Assembly (NCBI GenBank): GCA_025529335.1
Contig: JAMYHX010000306.1
Coordinates: forward strand, 1-51,100
Direction of reading: 5' to 3'
DNA from: Rhizopus sp. PT2906
Lineage: Eukaryota > Mucoromycota > Mucoromycetes > Mucorales > Rhizopodaceae
Length of the DNA stretch: 51,100 nucleotides
Shown here piece by piece: positions 22,118 through 33,793 of this stretch (position 1 is its first letter; each line of letters begins with the position of its first letter). The notes beneath the pieces were generated by a model. It saw nothing but the letters and a program-made list of their open reading frames with translations, ran no database searches and was not told where the DNA came from. Made by a program: the position numbers and the translations under genes.

Positions 22118-22844
22118 ATGGTCACAGAACAGACACCTCTTATTGCTATCTATGGAGGACCAAGAAGATGGGATAAATATGCTCATGGTAGCATCATCTT
22201 TGGTCTTGCCTTATTTATTGCCCTGGTCGGTTCAGTGCTTGTTAGAATCCCGTTTAACATATTCACATTTCATCCCATCTTTATGACACTCTTCATTGTC
22301 CTCTTAACCGAAGGTATTGCTCTTTTGCAGCCAACGAGTACATCTGAAGAAAAGCGAAAGGGTCTTTATTATCATGCTCTGATACAATCTACAAGTTATC
22401 TCTCAGCTATTATTGGATTCTCTTTTATATTTTACAACAAGGTCATATCAAACAAGTCTCACTTTGAATCGTAAGTTGAGAATAATCCATATTTGCCCAC
22501 TTATTAACTATTATTATTATAGTTTGCATGGTAAATTAGGTTTATTCGTATTTGTTTATTTGTTTATCCAGCTATTGTTTGGCATCACTATTGCATTAAC
22601 GCCAACCTTATATGGTTCGATTGATAAGGCCAAAAGCCTATGGAAGTATCATCGTATATTGGGTTATGTTCTCTTGTTACTCGTGTGGTTCACCTCTCAG
22701 TTAGGTGTTAGAGCAGATTATATGTATAACAATTTATATGATACCAAGCTCATCTATCTGCATTGGCTATCTCTTATTTTTGTCGTAACCGGTCTTGTCT
22801 ACAGGACAAGAACCAGAAAATGGGGAGTGAGGTTTAGTCAATAA
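22118..22844 (+). CDS. Cytochrome b561-type transmembrane ferric/ascorbate reductase
   Basis: Exons 22118-22470 and 22523-22844; 224 aa. The cytochrome b561 core moves electrons across a membrane between two b haems. Six hydrophobic helices are visible. The four haem-ligand histidines are His52 (FTFHPIFM), His86 (YYHALI), His120 (LHGKLG) and His161 (KYHRILGY), with spacing as expected for the CYB561D2-like group. There is no DOMON or other fused domain. It may recycle ascorbate or erythroascorbate or reduce ferric iron on an endomembrane. The upstream region has a pyrimidine-rich stretch just before the ATG. Confidence 0.88.
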
Positions 22845-23686
22845 AAGTTTTGGAACTTTGTATGCTTCTTTACGGACAACTTTTATCAGTAAAATTTCTT
22901 TTCTTTTCTATATCGAACTACCTTCAAGGGCTCCATTAGTGGCAGAGGGTGGAGGTTGCAATACGTCCCACATCTGAAAGAGCTTGTATCTAAAGTTCAC
23001 AATCTGGTGTCCTAAAGTTTATCTTTACTCATCAAGATGATCCTGGGTTTCCTTTAGAAGACTTTATCAATGATACATTCTTTAAAGAAGTTTTCTTTTT
23101 TCTTTTAATTAGTTACAAGCCTGAAAAAGAAAAGGCCAACACTACATACACCAGAAAATAGGCTAATTTGTATTGACAGTGAAAGCTAATTGTATATCTT
23201 ACATCTGTTTAGATACACAAACCCAAACTATTCCAAAACTATGATCGATACTACCATTGGTGCTGCTCCTAGAGATTGTCTTTGTCTTCATGCTCGAAAT
23301 AGAGATGTGGCAGCTTTTTTCAAGCTTTCGACATATTCTTTACGGCTTGCGTGAAAATCAAAAAAAGACCAGAACGATGTTTGCGCTCAAACAATACGAC
23401 TCGTTTGGCAAGTTCGAAGAGAAAAAAGACATTTCATTGGATGATAGTGGTTTGTCTTTCCCCTTAAAATAGCATTTTTCCTCTACAGTTAACGCTGCAT
23501 AAACCCAAGATGCGGGTAAGCGATTTGTGTCTAAAACAAAAAAAAAAAAAGCGCAGGTTAAAAGCCTGCACCACAAGAACACGAAAATGAAGGGCAAACC
23601 ATTTTAATCGGAAATTGAAATAAACATAATGTATCCCCCTCTTTTTACAACAATCCATTTCGCCCATCATTCATCATTTCATCTTT
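22845..23686. other. Intergenic, no supported gene
   Basis: 842 bp. A weak open frame from about 23015 to 23160 (with QDDPGFPLEDFINDTFFKE) has coding-like composition but no start, partner exons or known family, and could be a relic. Other open frames here are hydrophobic chance readings of T-rich DNA. Confidence 0.4.
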
Positions 23687-24466
23687 TTGACGTTTCTGTT
23701 CTGGAAGTTATTCATAGTCTGTGTCAAGTCATTCTTTGGATATCGAAAGGTATCAAAGAAGGAACGAAATACGACTATCCAGCTTTTATGGAATAAGCAT
23801 AAATATCAGTTAAACTTTAAAGAATTTCAACATGGTTTTGATGAAGCAACTGTGAGAGATCTAAAAGAAAAGTGTAAACAAGTGACAAATGTGCCTATTG
23901 CTTCCATGAAGTTACAAGTGTCTGGAGGTAATAAACATTCATGATTAAAGAAAAAAGACTCACCTGTTTTGACAGCCAACATCAAGGACGACACAGCGAC
24001 ATTGACAAGTGTGGGCATTTGCCGTAACTCTACGGTTGTACTCAACGGAGAACAAGTGGATGTAAATATATAAATGCAAACATATATGTGTATGTGTTGA
24101 CATATCTATGTGATATAGGAAGCAGAAGTAAAACAAGTCGCCTCTGGTAATCCAGAAGAGTATGCGCTTGTTCAAAGGATCTCAAAGATTGTGGACACAA
24201 TAACTGCAGAAACAGAAAGAGAAATAACTGAATTTGAGCAATTAGCACAAGCAAAAGAACTGTCAGACGATGAAAAGAAAAAATTGCAAGATAAAGGAAT
24301 CTACCTGTCAGAAAAGATGATGCAATGTCTCATCAGTTTAGATGCAGTTGAATGCCCCATGGGTTTTGAAACTGCTCGACAACGTAGAAGAGAAGGTGTA
24401 CGATATTCTCAAAAGTTATTAGGCCGTGTAGATAAAGCCAAAGCTGTGATGAATACAAATAAATAG
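23687..24466 (+). CDS. UBL-BAG domain Hsp70 nucleotide-exchange factor
   Basis: Exons 23687-23927, 23976-24061, 24119-24466; 224 aa. An N-terminal hydrophobic stretch (MTFLFWKLFIVCVKSFFGYR) may anchor it to the ER or nuclear envelope, as in yeast Snl1. A ubiquitin-like domain follows (TIQLLWNKHKYQLNF ... VRDLKEKCKQVTNVPIASMK ... TLTSVGICRNSTVVLNG), then a C-terminal BAG three-helix bundle (VQRISKIVDTITAETEREIT ... LSEKMMQCLISLDAVECP ... RQRRREGVRYSQKLL). BAG domains bind the Hsp70 ATPase domain and release ADP. Domain order UBL then BAG matches BAG1. Confidence 0.87.
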
Positions 24467-24513
24467 AATAAAAAAAAATTTCACTACCTTTCTTTCTTTC
24501 TTCTTTTTTATAT

Positions 24514-26799
24514 ATGCTCCTTTTCAAAGGCTATGTTTTTGTAAAAGGCTTTGTTAGAAACTATTCAACCACAAACACTTTATCAACACTAAGACATTAT
24601 CAAAAGGAATGCATTGAGGCATGCTTGAAAGAGCTAAAAGAGGGCTGTTATAGGCAAGTGGTTTCTTTACCTGTGGGTAAGTATTGACTCGGCCACACAT
24701 AAAATAAGCATAACTTACTAATACCATTAAAAAGGAAGTGGAAAGATAGTAAGGACTATATAAATATTATATGTAATCGAGATATTATGGCTAATTATCC
24801 ATCAAAAAAGGTAATCATGTCTAATTTGATTCCACGTATCCCTTGTCCGACAGACAGGGCCACCAAGGTACTATTGTTAGCTCATAGACAAGAGCTGTTA
24901 AATCAAGCTTATAATCAGATCAAACGATATAATCCAAATTTGGTATATACATACATAACATTTTTCCTCCCTTCCTTTCTGACATAATCTAGACGGTCGA
25001 GATAGAACAAGGCAGACGTGTGGCCAAATATGAAAGTGCCGATGTCATTGTTGCTTCTGTACCTACCCTAGGTCGATCAAAATCGAATCGTATCGACAAC
25101 TTGGATCCCAGCCTGTTCAAGGCCGTACTGATCGACGAAGCACATCACGCCGTCGCCGACAGCTACCAAAATATCATCCATCATTTTAGTGAGTCCAACG
25201 ATAAGGTTCTCATCTGGGGATGCTCAGCCACGGTACGGCGTCATGACGGGCTCAGTCTAGCAGACGTGTTTGAAAAAGTGACGTATCATATGGACTTCTT
25301 GGACCTTGTCGAACAAGGCTATCTCTGCCCGATGAAAGTGACAACTGTTCAGACCAGCATCGATCTCTCAGACGTACGCCATTATGGAGGTGATTTTGTG
25401 ATCAGTCAACTCTCTAACGCAGTTAATATCCGTGCACGAAACGATGTGGTCATCTCGAGCTGGAAAAACTATGCAGCAGGAAGACAGTCGACTCTGGTCT
25501 TTGCAGTGGATATCCAACATACTCAAGACCTATGCAATGCGTTCAGACAACAGGGGATCGAGGCCAACTTTATCACGAGCAAGACACCAGAGATGACAAG
25601 ACAGCAGATCATACAGGATTTTAGAGATAGAAAGCTACCTGTCTTGGTCAACTGCGGTACTAAAAAAAAGTTCAAGAAACAGAAAGGAGGGGGCTAATAT
25701 TCGCTCTTGTTGTCTTTAGCGATTTTGACAGAAGGAACAGATATGCCATCTGTGGATTGCATTTTAATGGCTAGACCTACACGCTCAGCTACGCTGTTTC
25801 AGCAAATGTTTGGAAGAGGCTTGAGGTTACACAAAGGAAAGAAGGACTGTTTGGTCATTGACTTTGCAGATAACTTTGAAAGAGGCGGAACAGCAGGAAT
25901 AGTGACCATACCCACCTTGTTAGGGTTAAGTTCAAAAAAGGAATTGACAAGTAAGTTAGGGGAGGTTGGTGGTGCTTGTCCTATCATCAGACTAATGCGT
26001 TGTACAATAACAGATGTAGATATCTTGGATTTGGAAAAGCAAGCAGAGAAAGAAGAGCAGGAGATAGAAGGACAGGAGAAAGAAGTACGAGCGGACGATA
26101 GGACAACAAAGAGAGAAGATGTCCAAGAAAGTAAGATGATAAGATAAGGGGGGAAAGCCCGTAACTTATTTTTCTCATTTCCCAGAAAATCTTCCACAAG
26201 CTGATGATGGCATTGACTCTGATGATTCTAAAATTCAAATCAAAGTTACCGAATATGGCGAGATAAAAGAGTTGATGGCAGACATATCCCCAAGAAAGGA
26301 TATCAGGGCTGCTTCAAGAAATGCCTGGGTAGAAATTGGTGATGACAAATGTGTGCTACTGGTTTTGACGCAAGGAAGCCTTATCCTCGAACGTGACGAG
26401 TCATCGAATCTCTGGCATGGATTCTTCAAGTACGACAAAAGAGATACCTTTGCCAAAAGATACTCAATACCCATCACATCGGATACCTTGACAGATGCTA
26501 TCCGTGCTGCTGATACCTGGTTGCGCAAGAAATTTCCAAACTCGTATATCCACAACCTCATAGATCGAAACGCTAGATTCCGATTTGCTCCCTGTACAGA
26601 AGCTCAAAAAGATGTGCTAGACGGATATAACATCAAACCGAAACTAAAACTAACAAAAGGACAAGCGATGGATCTCATCACAAAGGTCAAGTATGGACAG
26701 TTGAAATTGTGGAAAGAGAAGCATAAAAAGTTGAAAAAGGAGTTTGAGGAGAGACAGAAGTTCGCGTTATTAAGAAGAAAGCCTGTAGTAAAGATATAA
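24514..26799 (+). CDS. Mitochondrial DEAD/H-box helicase, Irc3-like
   Basis: Six exons: 24514-24676, 24735-24748, 24811-24942, 24993-25656, 25720-26130, 26186-26799; 665 aa. Irc3 is a mitochondrial SF2 branch-migration helicase that keeps mtDNA stable. The N-terminus (FKGYVFVKGFVRNYSTT) looks like a mitochondrial presequence. Motifs: LRHYQKE, Walker A, LLLAHRQELLNQA, VASVPTLGR, DEAH in LIDEAHHA, SAT in GCSATVRR, TEGTDMPSVD and QMFGRGLRLHKGK. The Walker A is written across a 14-nt exon and reads GSGKI rather than GSGKT (Ile59), an unusual change at the Mg-ATP-binding Thr. All other helicase motifs are intact. The C-terminal ~200 residues contain the conserved extension with TWLRKKFPNSYIHNL. 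Confidence 0.9.
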
Positions 26800-27123
26800 T
26801 AAACAAACACGACCTGCATTTTTTAATCACTTTAATCACTCCAATAACACTATATGTATACGTCGGAAAATATGCAAGTAACACGCACTTTTACCGGAAA
26901 TTAACCGCATTCTGAGCCTTTTTTGCTATTTGTTCGAACCTGGTCTCGGATCACAATCATATGAGCTTACTTTCCCCTTTTTCTCTCTCCTGATATTATT
27001 TTTACAATAAAACCCCTTTTGAAAAGAATCAGGTATGAACATGCCTTAAAAAAAAGAGAATAAAAGGTCAATTCATATAGTTCCTGTTCACTAACATTAT
27101 GTTCCCATCTTGGCGCTTATTAG

Positions 27124-27327
27124 AACAATGAAAAACAGCAACAAAATACAATTAGCTGCTCTTCCTGCCATGCACCTTTACCCGTTGATTCACGCTATCG
27201 TACCTGCAAAGCATGGAGAGAAAGATTAGCAGGATCACACCGCAGACGTCGTGCCGAAGGTCAACAAGAAGAAGCTGGCGTTACTACTAGACCTAGAGGA
27301 AGACCAAATGCAAATCCAAATAATTAA
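27124..27327 (+). mobile_element. Cys/Arg-rich coding relic, probably transposon-derived
   Basis: An open frame bounded by stops at 27121 and 27325. It has no start codon and encodes a Cys knuckle (CSSCHAPLPVDSRYRTC), a basic stretch (HRRRRAEGQQEEAG) and an AT-hook-like RPRGRPN. This composition is seen in DNA-binding parts of fungal transposon proteins. It sits directly upstream of the RuvC-like relic and may be part of the same element. It is clearly incomplete. Confidence 0.35.
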
Positions 27328-27488
27328 ATAACATCTCAATCATTGAATCAAAGCGAAGAGTACACACTGTCCTCAAGTGTGAATCTCGTGGTACGGTGTG
27401 GAATCGTGATGTGAATAGTGCATTAAATATAAATGGTATCTTTGTTTATAAATCAAAACACGACAATGAAAGTCCTTCAAAAGACTAA
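27324..27488 (+). mobile_element. TnpB/Fanzor-type RuvC-III relic
   Basis: An open frame with HTVLKCESRGTVWNRDVNSA followed by LNI. The pattern of a Cys-containing strand, then W-N-R-D-V-N-x-A-x-N-I, is the C-terminal zinc-ribbon/RuvC-III signature of TnpB and its eukaryotic relatives Fanzor, in which the Asp of RDVN is a catalytic residue. The rest of the nuclease is absent here; upstream frames are interrupted by stops. It is read as the eroded 3' end of a Fanzor-carrying element. The short length limits confidence. Confidence 0.45.
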
Positions 27489-27732
27489 TGGTGCTCCCTG
27501 GATTCAATGCGCTGTCTATAACGGAAATGCGTTCCTTAACGCCTCGGTAAGTATAAAATGAATAAGAAGTTATTGTTTATTCATCAGTCTTCTAGTTAGA
27601 AATATGGCCAAAAGAAGCATAAATAGGGCAATATTACTGCATAATCTGCAAGCCACTGTTATTTTTCTGATCTGACTCAGTGTAGAGAAAAGGGATAAAA
27701 ATATGTAAATGATCTACTTGGATGGAATTCAC

Positions 27733-28718
27733 TTAGGTTTTATTTACACATGCATAGATTCTTTTTTCTTTCTTTCTTGGTCTGTATTTACAAATAATCT
27801 GTGTAATAAACAAGGTCAATTGAGCACTGTTTAGCCAAAATTGATACTGCGTTCCTGATCTGCACTTCCAAGTCGACAAAATGCTGTGTGCGTATCTTGC
27901 CCAACGAGGAGAGCAATGTGGATTGAATGTTTGGGAGATCAACAAGGTAGTAAACAACATGAGTTTTGTTTTGATGGATTTGGAAAGATAACGTACGGAT
28001 GATGATGATGATGATGATGATGATTTTTTAGTTAGAGTACAAAGTGCATATTGAATAAAAGAAGATAAACGTGAGCTATAATAGTAATGATGATGATGAT
28101 TATAAATGACTGTGATTGTCGAACTTTGATCATTTTCTAAATCTTGAATTGCTTGCATAATTTGATTGATAGAAGTATCTATTTGACGTTGATTTTCAAT
28201 ATACTTTAATGATGATATACATGGTCGTTTCTTTTGCTTCTTCTTCTTTTGTTTTCTTTTACGAGGCTTTATGTATAAAGTTGCCTCTGCTTCTTTTGTC
28301 AGCTGCTCTATTAATTGATTCATTTCTACAAGTCTATGACTGATATCATATTCTTCCCTACATAAAGAATTACTAAATAGGAATTGTTTACGCTTCTGTC
28401 GTATTACGTGTTACGTGCAGTTAATTCCTTTAATTGCTTCAAATAGCAACTGTTCTTCCACTGAAGGCTAATGATTAAAATGTTATTATGCATAGTCATA
28501 TCATCAAGTATCAACCTACACGTCGCATTGAAGTTGAACTAGGTTGATCATCTTTTGCGCCTCATACATGGATTGATGTATCTACAAGAAATGAATAATT
28601 GACACAACCAAGATACTCAATAGTAGCTTACATTCATATTCCATTGGCCCATTTCCTTCTCTGCCATGACAGCAGAATAGGAGGGTGGAAGACAATCCAG
28701 TGGTTCATAATTTGACAT
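27733..28718 (-). CDS. Unknown protein with PPSY motif and helical core
   Basis: Exons 28718-28632, 28581-28522, 28467-28415, 28357-27733; 274 aa. The N-terminus contains LDCLPPSYSAVMAEKEM, a PPxY motif that could bind a WW domain (for instance Nedd4/Rsp5). A helical segment follows (MYEAQKMINLVQLQ; SHRLVEMNQLIEQLTKEAE), then a Lys-rich basic run, a His/Tyr run and a Ser run encoded by (GAT)n at about 27998-28023. The last 90 residues are of doubtful structure. No family is recognised. Exon joins are the only ones keeping frame; the second donor is GTGTAG. Confidence 0.5.
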
Positions 28719-29995
28719 ACATGTAAAGCTTACGAGAAAGAAAAAAAAATAAAGAAAAAGTCTCGGTTTACTAATAAATATTGATGTGTAACCTTTTTGA
28801 TTTAAATGGTATATTCAACACGTTGAAGACCTATTCTACATATGATAATCAGAAATACCAAAAAGAGGGGCGCAGCGTAATATGACTTACACTCTAGGAA
28901 ATTCAACAAAGAGATGTGAAAAAAAAAGGGAAAAAAAAAGGGAAGAAGGACGTAATAGATTATTGAAATTGCCGTGTAACCTCAGTTTTTTCAGGTACCA
29001 AAAATATCCTGATGTTATATATGTATTTATACATACACGATCATTCCAGAAGAACATAAATAAATAAAAAAGTGCCTAGACAGTGCACACACAAGGGAGG
29101 TGGGGTGAACCCCAAAGATCCCAAATATGCTGCAGGTCAGTTTCATTATGAAAACAAGACGAACGGTTTATCTTGTGTTTTTAGCCGAGTCGAAAGCCGA
29201 ATAAGGAGGGATTGACTTGAGGAAAAAAGAGGGAATGTGTTGAAGAATATGTTTTATATAGCTATTTCAGCGCAGTTACGACAGTGTGAGAACTTGCTGC
29301 ACACGGGGAGCTTATTTAAACACAAGATTAAGGGTCCTCATAACACGTGGGCTGCGTTCGCGGGAATATTACACGGAATCATGTTTTAGAAATACACGAC
29401 TGTTTGTCGCAAAGACACAGCTGTAATTTGTTAGATAGATCATCGTAAACGTCTGTGGAAACAACGGTTGCGGAAGCTAGAAATCATCGGTTAGCATAGT
29501 TTGAGTAACATGTACGTCGTCTTACGCTCGGCTTCAAAGGATTTTCATATAGTGGTTGCCGGTGTGTTAATTTATTCATAATTTTGTAGTTGGGCGATGA
29601 GCGTCAAGAGTACTGAAAAATACAAAAGTCGTTGAACAAAGCCTTTCATAAGTCGGAGAATGTCTATCGTCTGCTCATAATAGACGTTCGGAACACATGG
29701 CCCCTTCGGCATTCCCCCTTCGGATTCGCCGCTAAGGATACATCGGATGCACTAGTTTTGAAACTTGTATAATAATTGAATGTTGTTATGCTTCAAGTGC
29801 TATAGCGATGAGAACGCATCCTATAGTATTGAAAGATAAGCGCGACAAAGAAAGTATACGGCTTTCTCTTCCGATATATTAGCGTCGGAGCTGTACACAA
29901 GAAATAAAATTGTTACCAAAACACACACAGATTAAATGAGCATAAATAGATCAACTTTTAAATTCATAGTTGATCAGGAAACATAATCATCCAAT
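28719..29995. other. Intergenic, no supported gene
   Basis: 1.28 kb. Contains A-rich and (GA)-like tracts near 28915-28950 and a short tandem duplication around 29701-29728 (two copies of a CCCTTCGG-x-ATTC unit). No coding segment with conserved features, tRNA or clear terminal repeat was seen. Confidence 0.45.
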
Positions 29996-32041
29996 TTATT
30001 GCTCTTCATCAGGTTCAAATATAAGACGATAGTTTTCTAGCACAGTCTGAACAATGACAATATGATTTTCATCACCTCCCATCAGTGACATACCCAATAT
30101 GGTAGCTATATTGCTCGTAGTCATCTTATTATATTCTTGATACTGCTGAACCCTATATAAAAAAGTCAGTCCTATCCCTCCCCTCTTTTTTTGTTATTAA
30201 GCTTACTTGTCTAAATGTCGCATAATGTATTTTAATGTAGCATAATGTGCGTCTGGTAAATCATTAATGATTGTATGTAATCCCAATACTCGCATACGTT
30301 CATTCTCAATTTCTGTATAAATATAAAGCGTCAATTCGGTCATGAATAAATAAAATGTGTAACACCCTACTTGCAGCATTCATAAAATGTTGATAAGATG
30401 ACCTTGGAAATACTGGGTCTGGTAATTCCCTAAACCATAGCTTCAGTAAGCTGGTTATATTATTGATATCATTTCTATTCTCTTCTGAAGACAAATCCAC
30501 CTCTTCACAATCTATCATATAGTTAGCTTTGTTCCAATCATATTCGTATATACACAACATACTAAAGTCAAATTCATTTTTGAGACGTTGGATATGCGTG
30601 TTTGTACCAGACAAACGATACAATCCAACGCTTTTTAAACCGTACTCTTCTATTGCTTCTACACATTTAGTCACTATAAGTGGTATCTCTCTCTTGTCTC
30701 TTTCCATCAGCTTGATCAGTGATACTCCAAAGACAGGATTTGGTTTTAATATATTCATTGCCAGAGGAGACTATCACATAACTGTTACTCTTTCCATTGT
30801 TTTTGTTTGCTATATTTATTTCTTCATACTTTACCATAACATACTCTTTGTACTGGATATCTTCCTTGTTTAACGGTTGTGCCTTCCTACTAAACTCTTT
30901 GACTAGTTCCTCAGTATCAACACCATGATCAATCTTTTCTGTTAGCGATCTTAGTCCGTTTCCTTCATCGTTGTCTAAAGCCAATCCATCCAAGACCAGA
31001 GCTTCCTCATATATGTAGGCATAGCGTGCTAGTTGATAACGAATAGCAGTGCAGCATTCATCATCCAAGCCTTTGAGGGCTAGGATATTGGAAGGAAGCT
31101 GAGACCGAAAGAATTCTTGGCGAGTTGCATTTGTCGACTGTAATTGATTTTTATAGGCTGTATATGCTTGGTTTGCTTTCGCACAAGATTCATCTTCTTG
31201 TTTTTTTAACTACCAAGAAACACACATTACAAGCATGAGTTAATTTGTTATATAGCAAATGGATCCTATTCACGCATACCTGTGCAGGAGTCTTATTGTT
31301 TTTGAATAGCCCTGTCTTTTTTGGGTTATGATCTGTCTCATTCTGGTTTCTATTCAAGATTGCCTTTTCCCAATCCTCACTCAATTGCTCATACTTTTGC
31401 TTACTCTGTCAATATCATTAGTCATCAGCTCTCTCTCTCTCTCTCTCTATGTATATATTTTACTTTTTCAAGAGTAATCTCTGCATCGATCCTATTCTTT
31501 TCATGGCGTAACCCAAGTTCTTTGATCTGTTTTCTGCCTTTTTCAGTATCCTTACACATAATTTGTACATCATCTGCCACTTCTATGATGTCACTTGCAA
31601 ACTTCATTCGTTGTTCTCCAATCTTTTCGTGCACTTTAAGAAACGATAACCATGATGTTCCAAAAGATCTAAGAGATACAGTCAGCATGTATATGTATGT
31701 ATAATTTACTTGTATATGTACCTCAGATTGAGGTGCCCTTTATCAAATGATTCTGACATGGACTGAGCAAGCTTTATCATTTGTTTTCCGTACTCTTCTT
31801 CAATAGCTGCCCTCTTTTTTAAAAACAAAGTGACATCCTTTGCCACCTGTGTGTCACTCTTCACTTTGTCTAATAGACACTGAAATCCTCCCTTTAACAA
31901 AAATAAGTTTGAATACATAATAGAATGAACGGTTCGACAGGTTTCCTATTTTACTTCAAGATTGGTCAAGGTTGAAATAACAGTCTGTCCATCTTTATTG
32001 TTGTCTAATATTCTCTCTTGAGACCCATTTGCTGCAAGCAT
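29996..32041 (-). CDS. F-BAR and RhoGAP domain protein (Rgd1-like)
   Basis: Nine exons: 32041-31955, 31891-31722, 31668-31464, 31405-31280, 31209-30835, 30770-30554, 30511-30371, 30312-30207, 30152-29996; 527 aa. The F-BAR domain (residues about 25-250; LFLKKRAAIEEEYGKQMIKL, FGTSWLSFLKVHEKIGEQRM) bends or senses plasma membrane; the RhoGAP domain (about 330-510) switches off Rho/Cdc42-type GTPases. The Arg finger is Arg373 in VGLYRLSGTN, followed by LLKLWFRELPDPVF and KMTTSNIATILGMSL. This layout is that of fungal Rgd1, which controls polarity and wall integrity. The 42-nt intron 30553-30512 has no stop and is a multiple of three, so a form with 14 extra residues is possible. An acceptor-like site just 5' of the ATG may mark an upstream noncoding exon. 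Confidence 0.9.
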
Positions 32042-33333
32042 AATTGAGGATTCTATTAAAAAACGAAAAGAAAGAGAGAAAGTGGGAAAAGTCAAAGGGA
32101 AATAATTAAAACTAATGCAACACTACACGTGTTTTATGTAACCTTAATTTACACAGATCAAATTTGCCCTTACTTCACCACTTTTACCTTAGCTCTCTCT
32201 CTCTCGCTCTCTCTCTCTTTACTTTTATATCAATTCTTTTTAATAGATGATGATGTCTATATTACAAAGTGACTATCCTCTTTTAGTTGTAAATGAACAC
32301 TTTTGTTATATACTCAAAAGATTATACTTAGTTCATTTTTACTTTAAATTAACATAATATATTTAACAATCAAAATAGAGAAAAAGGTAGACTAGGGTTC
32401 AACGCGCTTTAAGGTGTTCATTAGATAAAAGATGCATGAATGGAAATGTTATAAGATGATTAAAGATAAACTATAGAACAAAATCATAACTGACTTTGAG
32501 GCAAAATAAAAAAGATCATCTTATCTGTATGAAGTCAGTAAAGGCAACTCATGTTTACTACAATGCTTAAAGAAGCTTGCGATTTTTCATTTTATAGCAA
32601 TTGACACGATGTTCATTTCCCGCTGCCAAAGTGTACCACATGCTTTGCGCAACTTACATGTCAAAATTCTAGCCATTAAATGGGAACTCCCTGGTATATG
32701 CTTGATGGATGTGAAATGTAGAATTAGACAATGGTGATTTCTTTATAGACAAAGAGGCTATTATTGTGGACGCTTGAGAGAATTTTATGTGAAATTAATA
32801 ATATGGCTATTGAAACTGTCGATTGATATCTCCTTGATGTAGAATAGAGAATCATTGCTTGATAGCCTGGACCAAAACTTTTGTCTAATCACCTGACCTT
32901 TTTTCGTAATTTATAAAAAGGGACATATTGTTGATTTTATCTTTATCAAATTTTCTAAACACCTGATTTTAAGTTTAAATCAGCTTCTTGAATAGATATC
33001 ATTGTGTCAGCCAATGAGAGTCAGTCTTCATTCTGCTCTTGATCCATTAAACGTTTCCACTTGTTCAAAGTTTTGCCTATTTTTAAAATTAAATGACGGT
33101 GAGTGGTTCATGCGGGGATTGAAAATATAAAAATTGCGTCATAATGTAGGAGTTTTTGGCTTTTGATACACATACACACACAGACACACACACACGCACA
33201 CGCTCGCACACACATATACACACACTCTCTTTCTTCCCCTTTCGCCCACGCACACACACATATACACACACTATTTTACATATACCAAGAGATTTTTTCC
33301 CCTTTTTCTCTTTCTATTTTCTATTTGACAACC
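32042..33333. other. Divergent intergenic region
   Basis: 1.29 kb between the RhoGAP start (minus) and the endosulfine start (plus). It has a (CT)n tract at about 32193-32219, a near-perfect inverted repeat at 32963-32983 and an (CA)n tract nearer the endosulfine gene. No gene was found. Confidence 0.45.
33168..33272. repeat. (CA)n imperfect microsatellite upstream of endosulfine
   Basis: Two blocks of CA/TA-rich dinucleotide repeats (about 33168-33227 and 33247-33272) separated by a pyrimidine tract, ending about 60 nt before the ATG at 33334. It probably lies in the promoter or 5' leader. Confidence 0.75.
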
Positions 33334-33758
33334 ATGAATCCAGCTCAAGCCAATAAAATTGATATTAGTGTAAGATTATTCTTTATACACATTAACCATG
33401 TACTTATTGCTTTTGTAGAAATTAAGCGAAGAAGAAAGAAAGTTATTTCGCATGTATGGCAAACTTCCTGATCGTAAAGATCTCTTGGGTCATAAATTAA
33501 GAGTAACATAAAACAAGAGTCATCTTATTTCTTCATTCTTACACGCGTGTATTATATATACAGGAACGTAAATACTTTGATTCTGGTGATTACGAACTGA
33601 CCAAAGCTGGTAAAGAGTCCATCACAACAATAGGTTCTGAACACCCTTCTCCTGATACCATTCCTCACTCCAACCCTTCATCTCAACCTGGCGCAAGTCC
33701 CGCAAAAGAAAGCCCTTTAGCTGAAACAGGCACTGACGAAAAAACAAAAGAGGAATAA
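33334..33758 (+). CDS. Endosulfine family PP2A-B55 inhibitor (Igo1/ARPP19)
   Basis: Exons 33334-33369, 33419-33502, 33564-33758; 104 aa. The conserved core runs LSEEERKLFRMYGKLPDRKD, LLGHKL and RERKYFDSGDYELTKAGK. Ser47 in FDSGDY is the site phosphorylated by Greatwall/Rim15 kinases; the phospho-form then inhibits PP2A-B55, promoting mitotic entry or quiescence and protecting mRNAs from decay after TORC1 inhibition (family knowledge). The C-terminal tail is a disordered Ser/Pro-rich stretch. Intron positions flank the core. Convergent with the SPRY gene, the two stops being 35 bp apart. Confidence 0.94.
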
Positions 33759-33793
33759 AAAAAACATGTTTATACCAATAAAGCCTTTTTATT

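Larger units (their letters stand above)
26800..27732. other. Intergenic interval containing mobile-element relics
   Basis: 933 bp. The first 300 bp are AT-rich with no gene. Two eroded coding fragments follow (27124-27327 and 27324-27488, listed separately). A start-like ATG at 27466 begins MKVLQKTNGAPWIQ and meets a GTAAGT donor-like site near 27547, but no downstream exon can be joined. Confidence 0.4.

Noticed and set aside
24746..24811. AT-AC (U12-type) intron to rescue GSGKT in the helicase
   Set aside because: The sequence after AAG does not match the U12 donor consensus, while GTAAGG three bases later is a good U2 donor.
26920..26950. GTTCGAACC motif suggesting a tRNA T-arm
   Set aside because: Flanking stems do not pair on either strand and no box A lies upstream at tRNA spacing.
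29701..29728. Short tandem duplication considered as a CRISPR-like or transposon terminal repeat
   Set aside because: Only two imperfect copies with no spacers, no matching inverse copy and no neighbouring element.
32963..32983. Near-perfect inverted repeat as a possible terminator or operator
   Set aside because: AT-rich and isolated in a 1.3-kb eukaryotic intergenic region; chance is likely.
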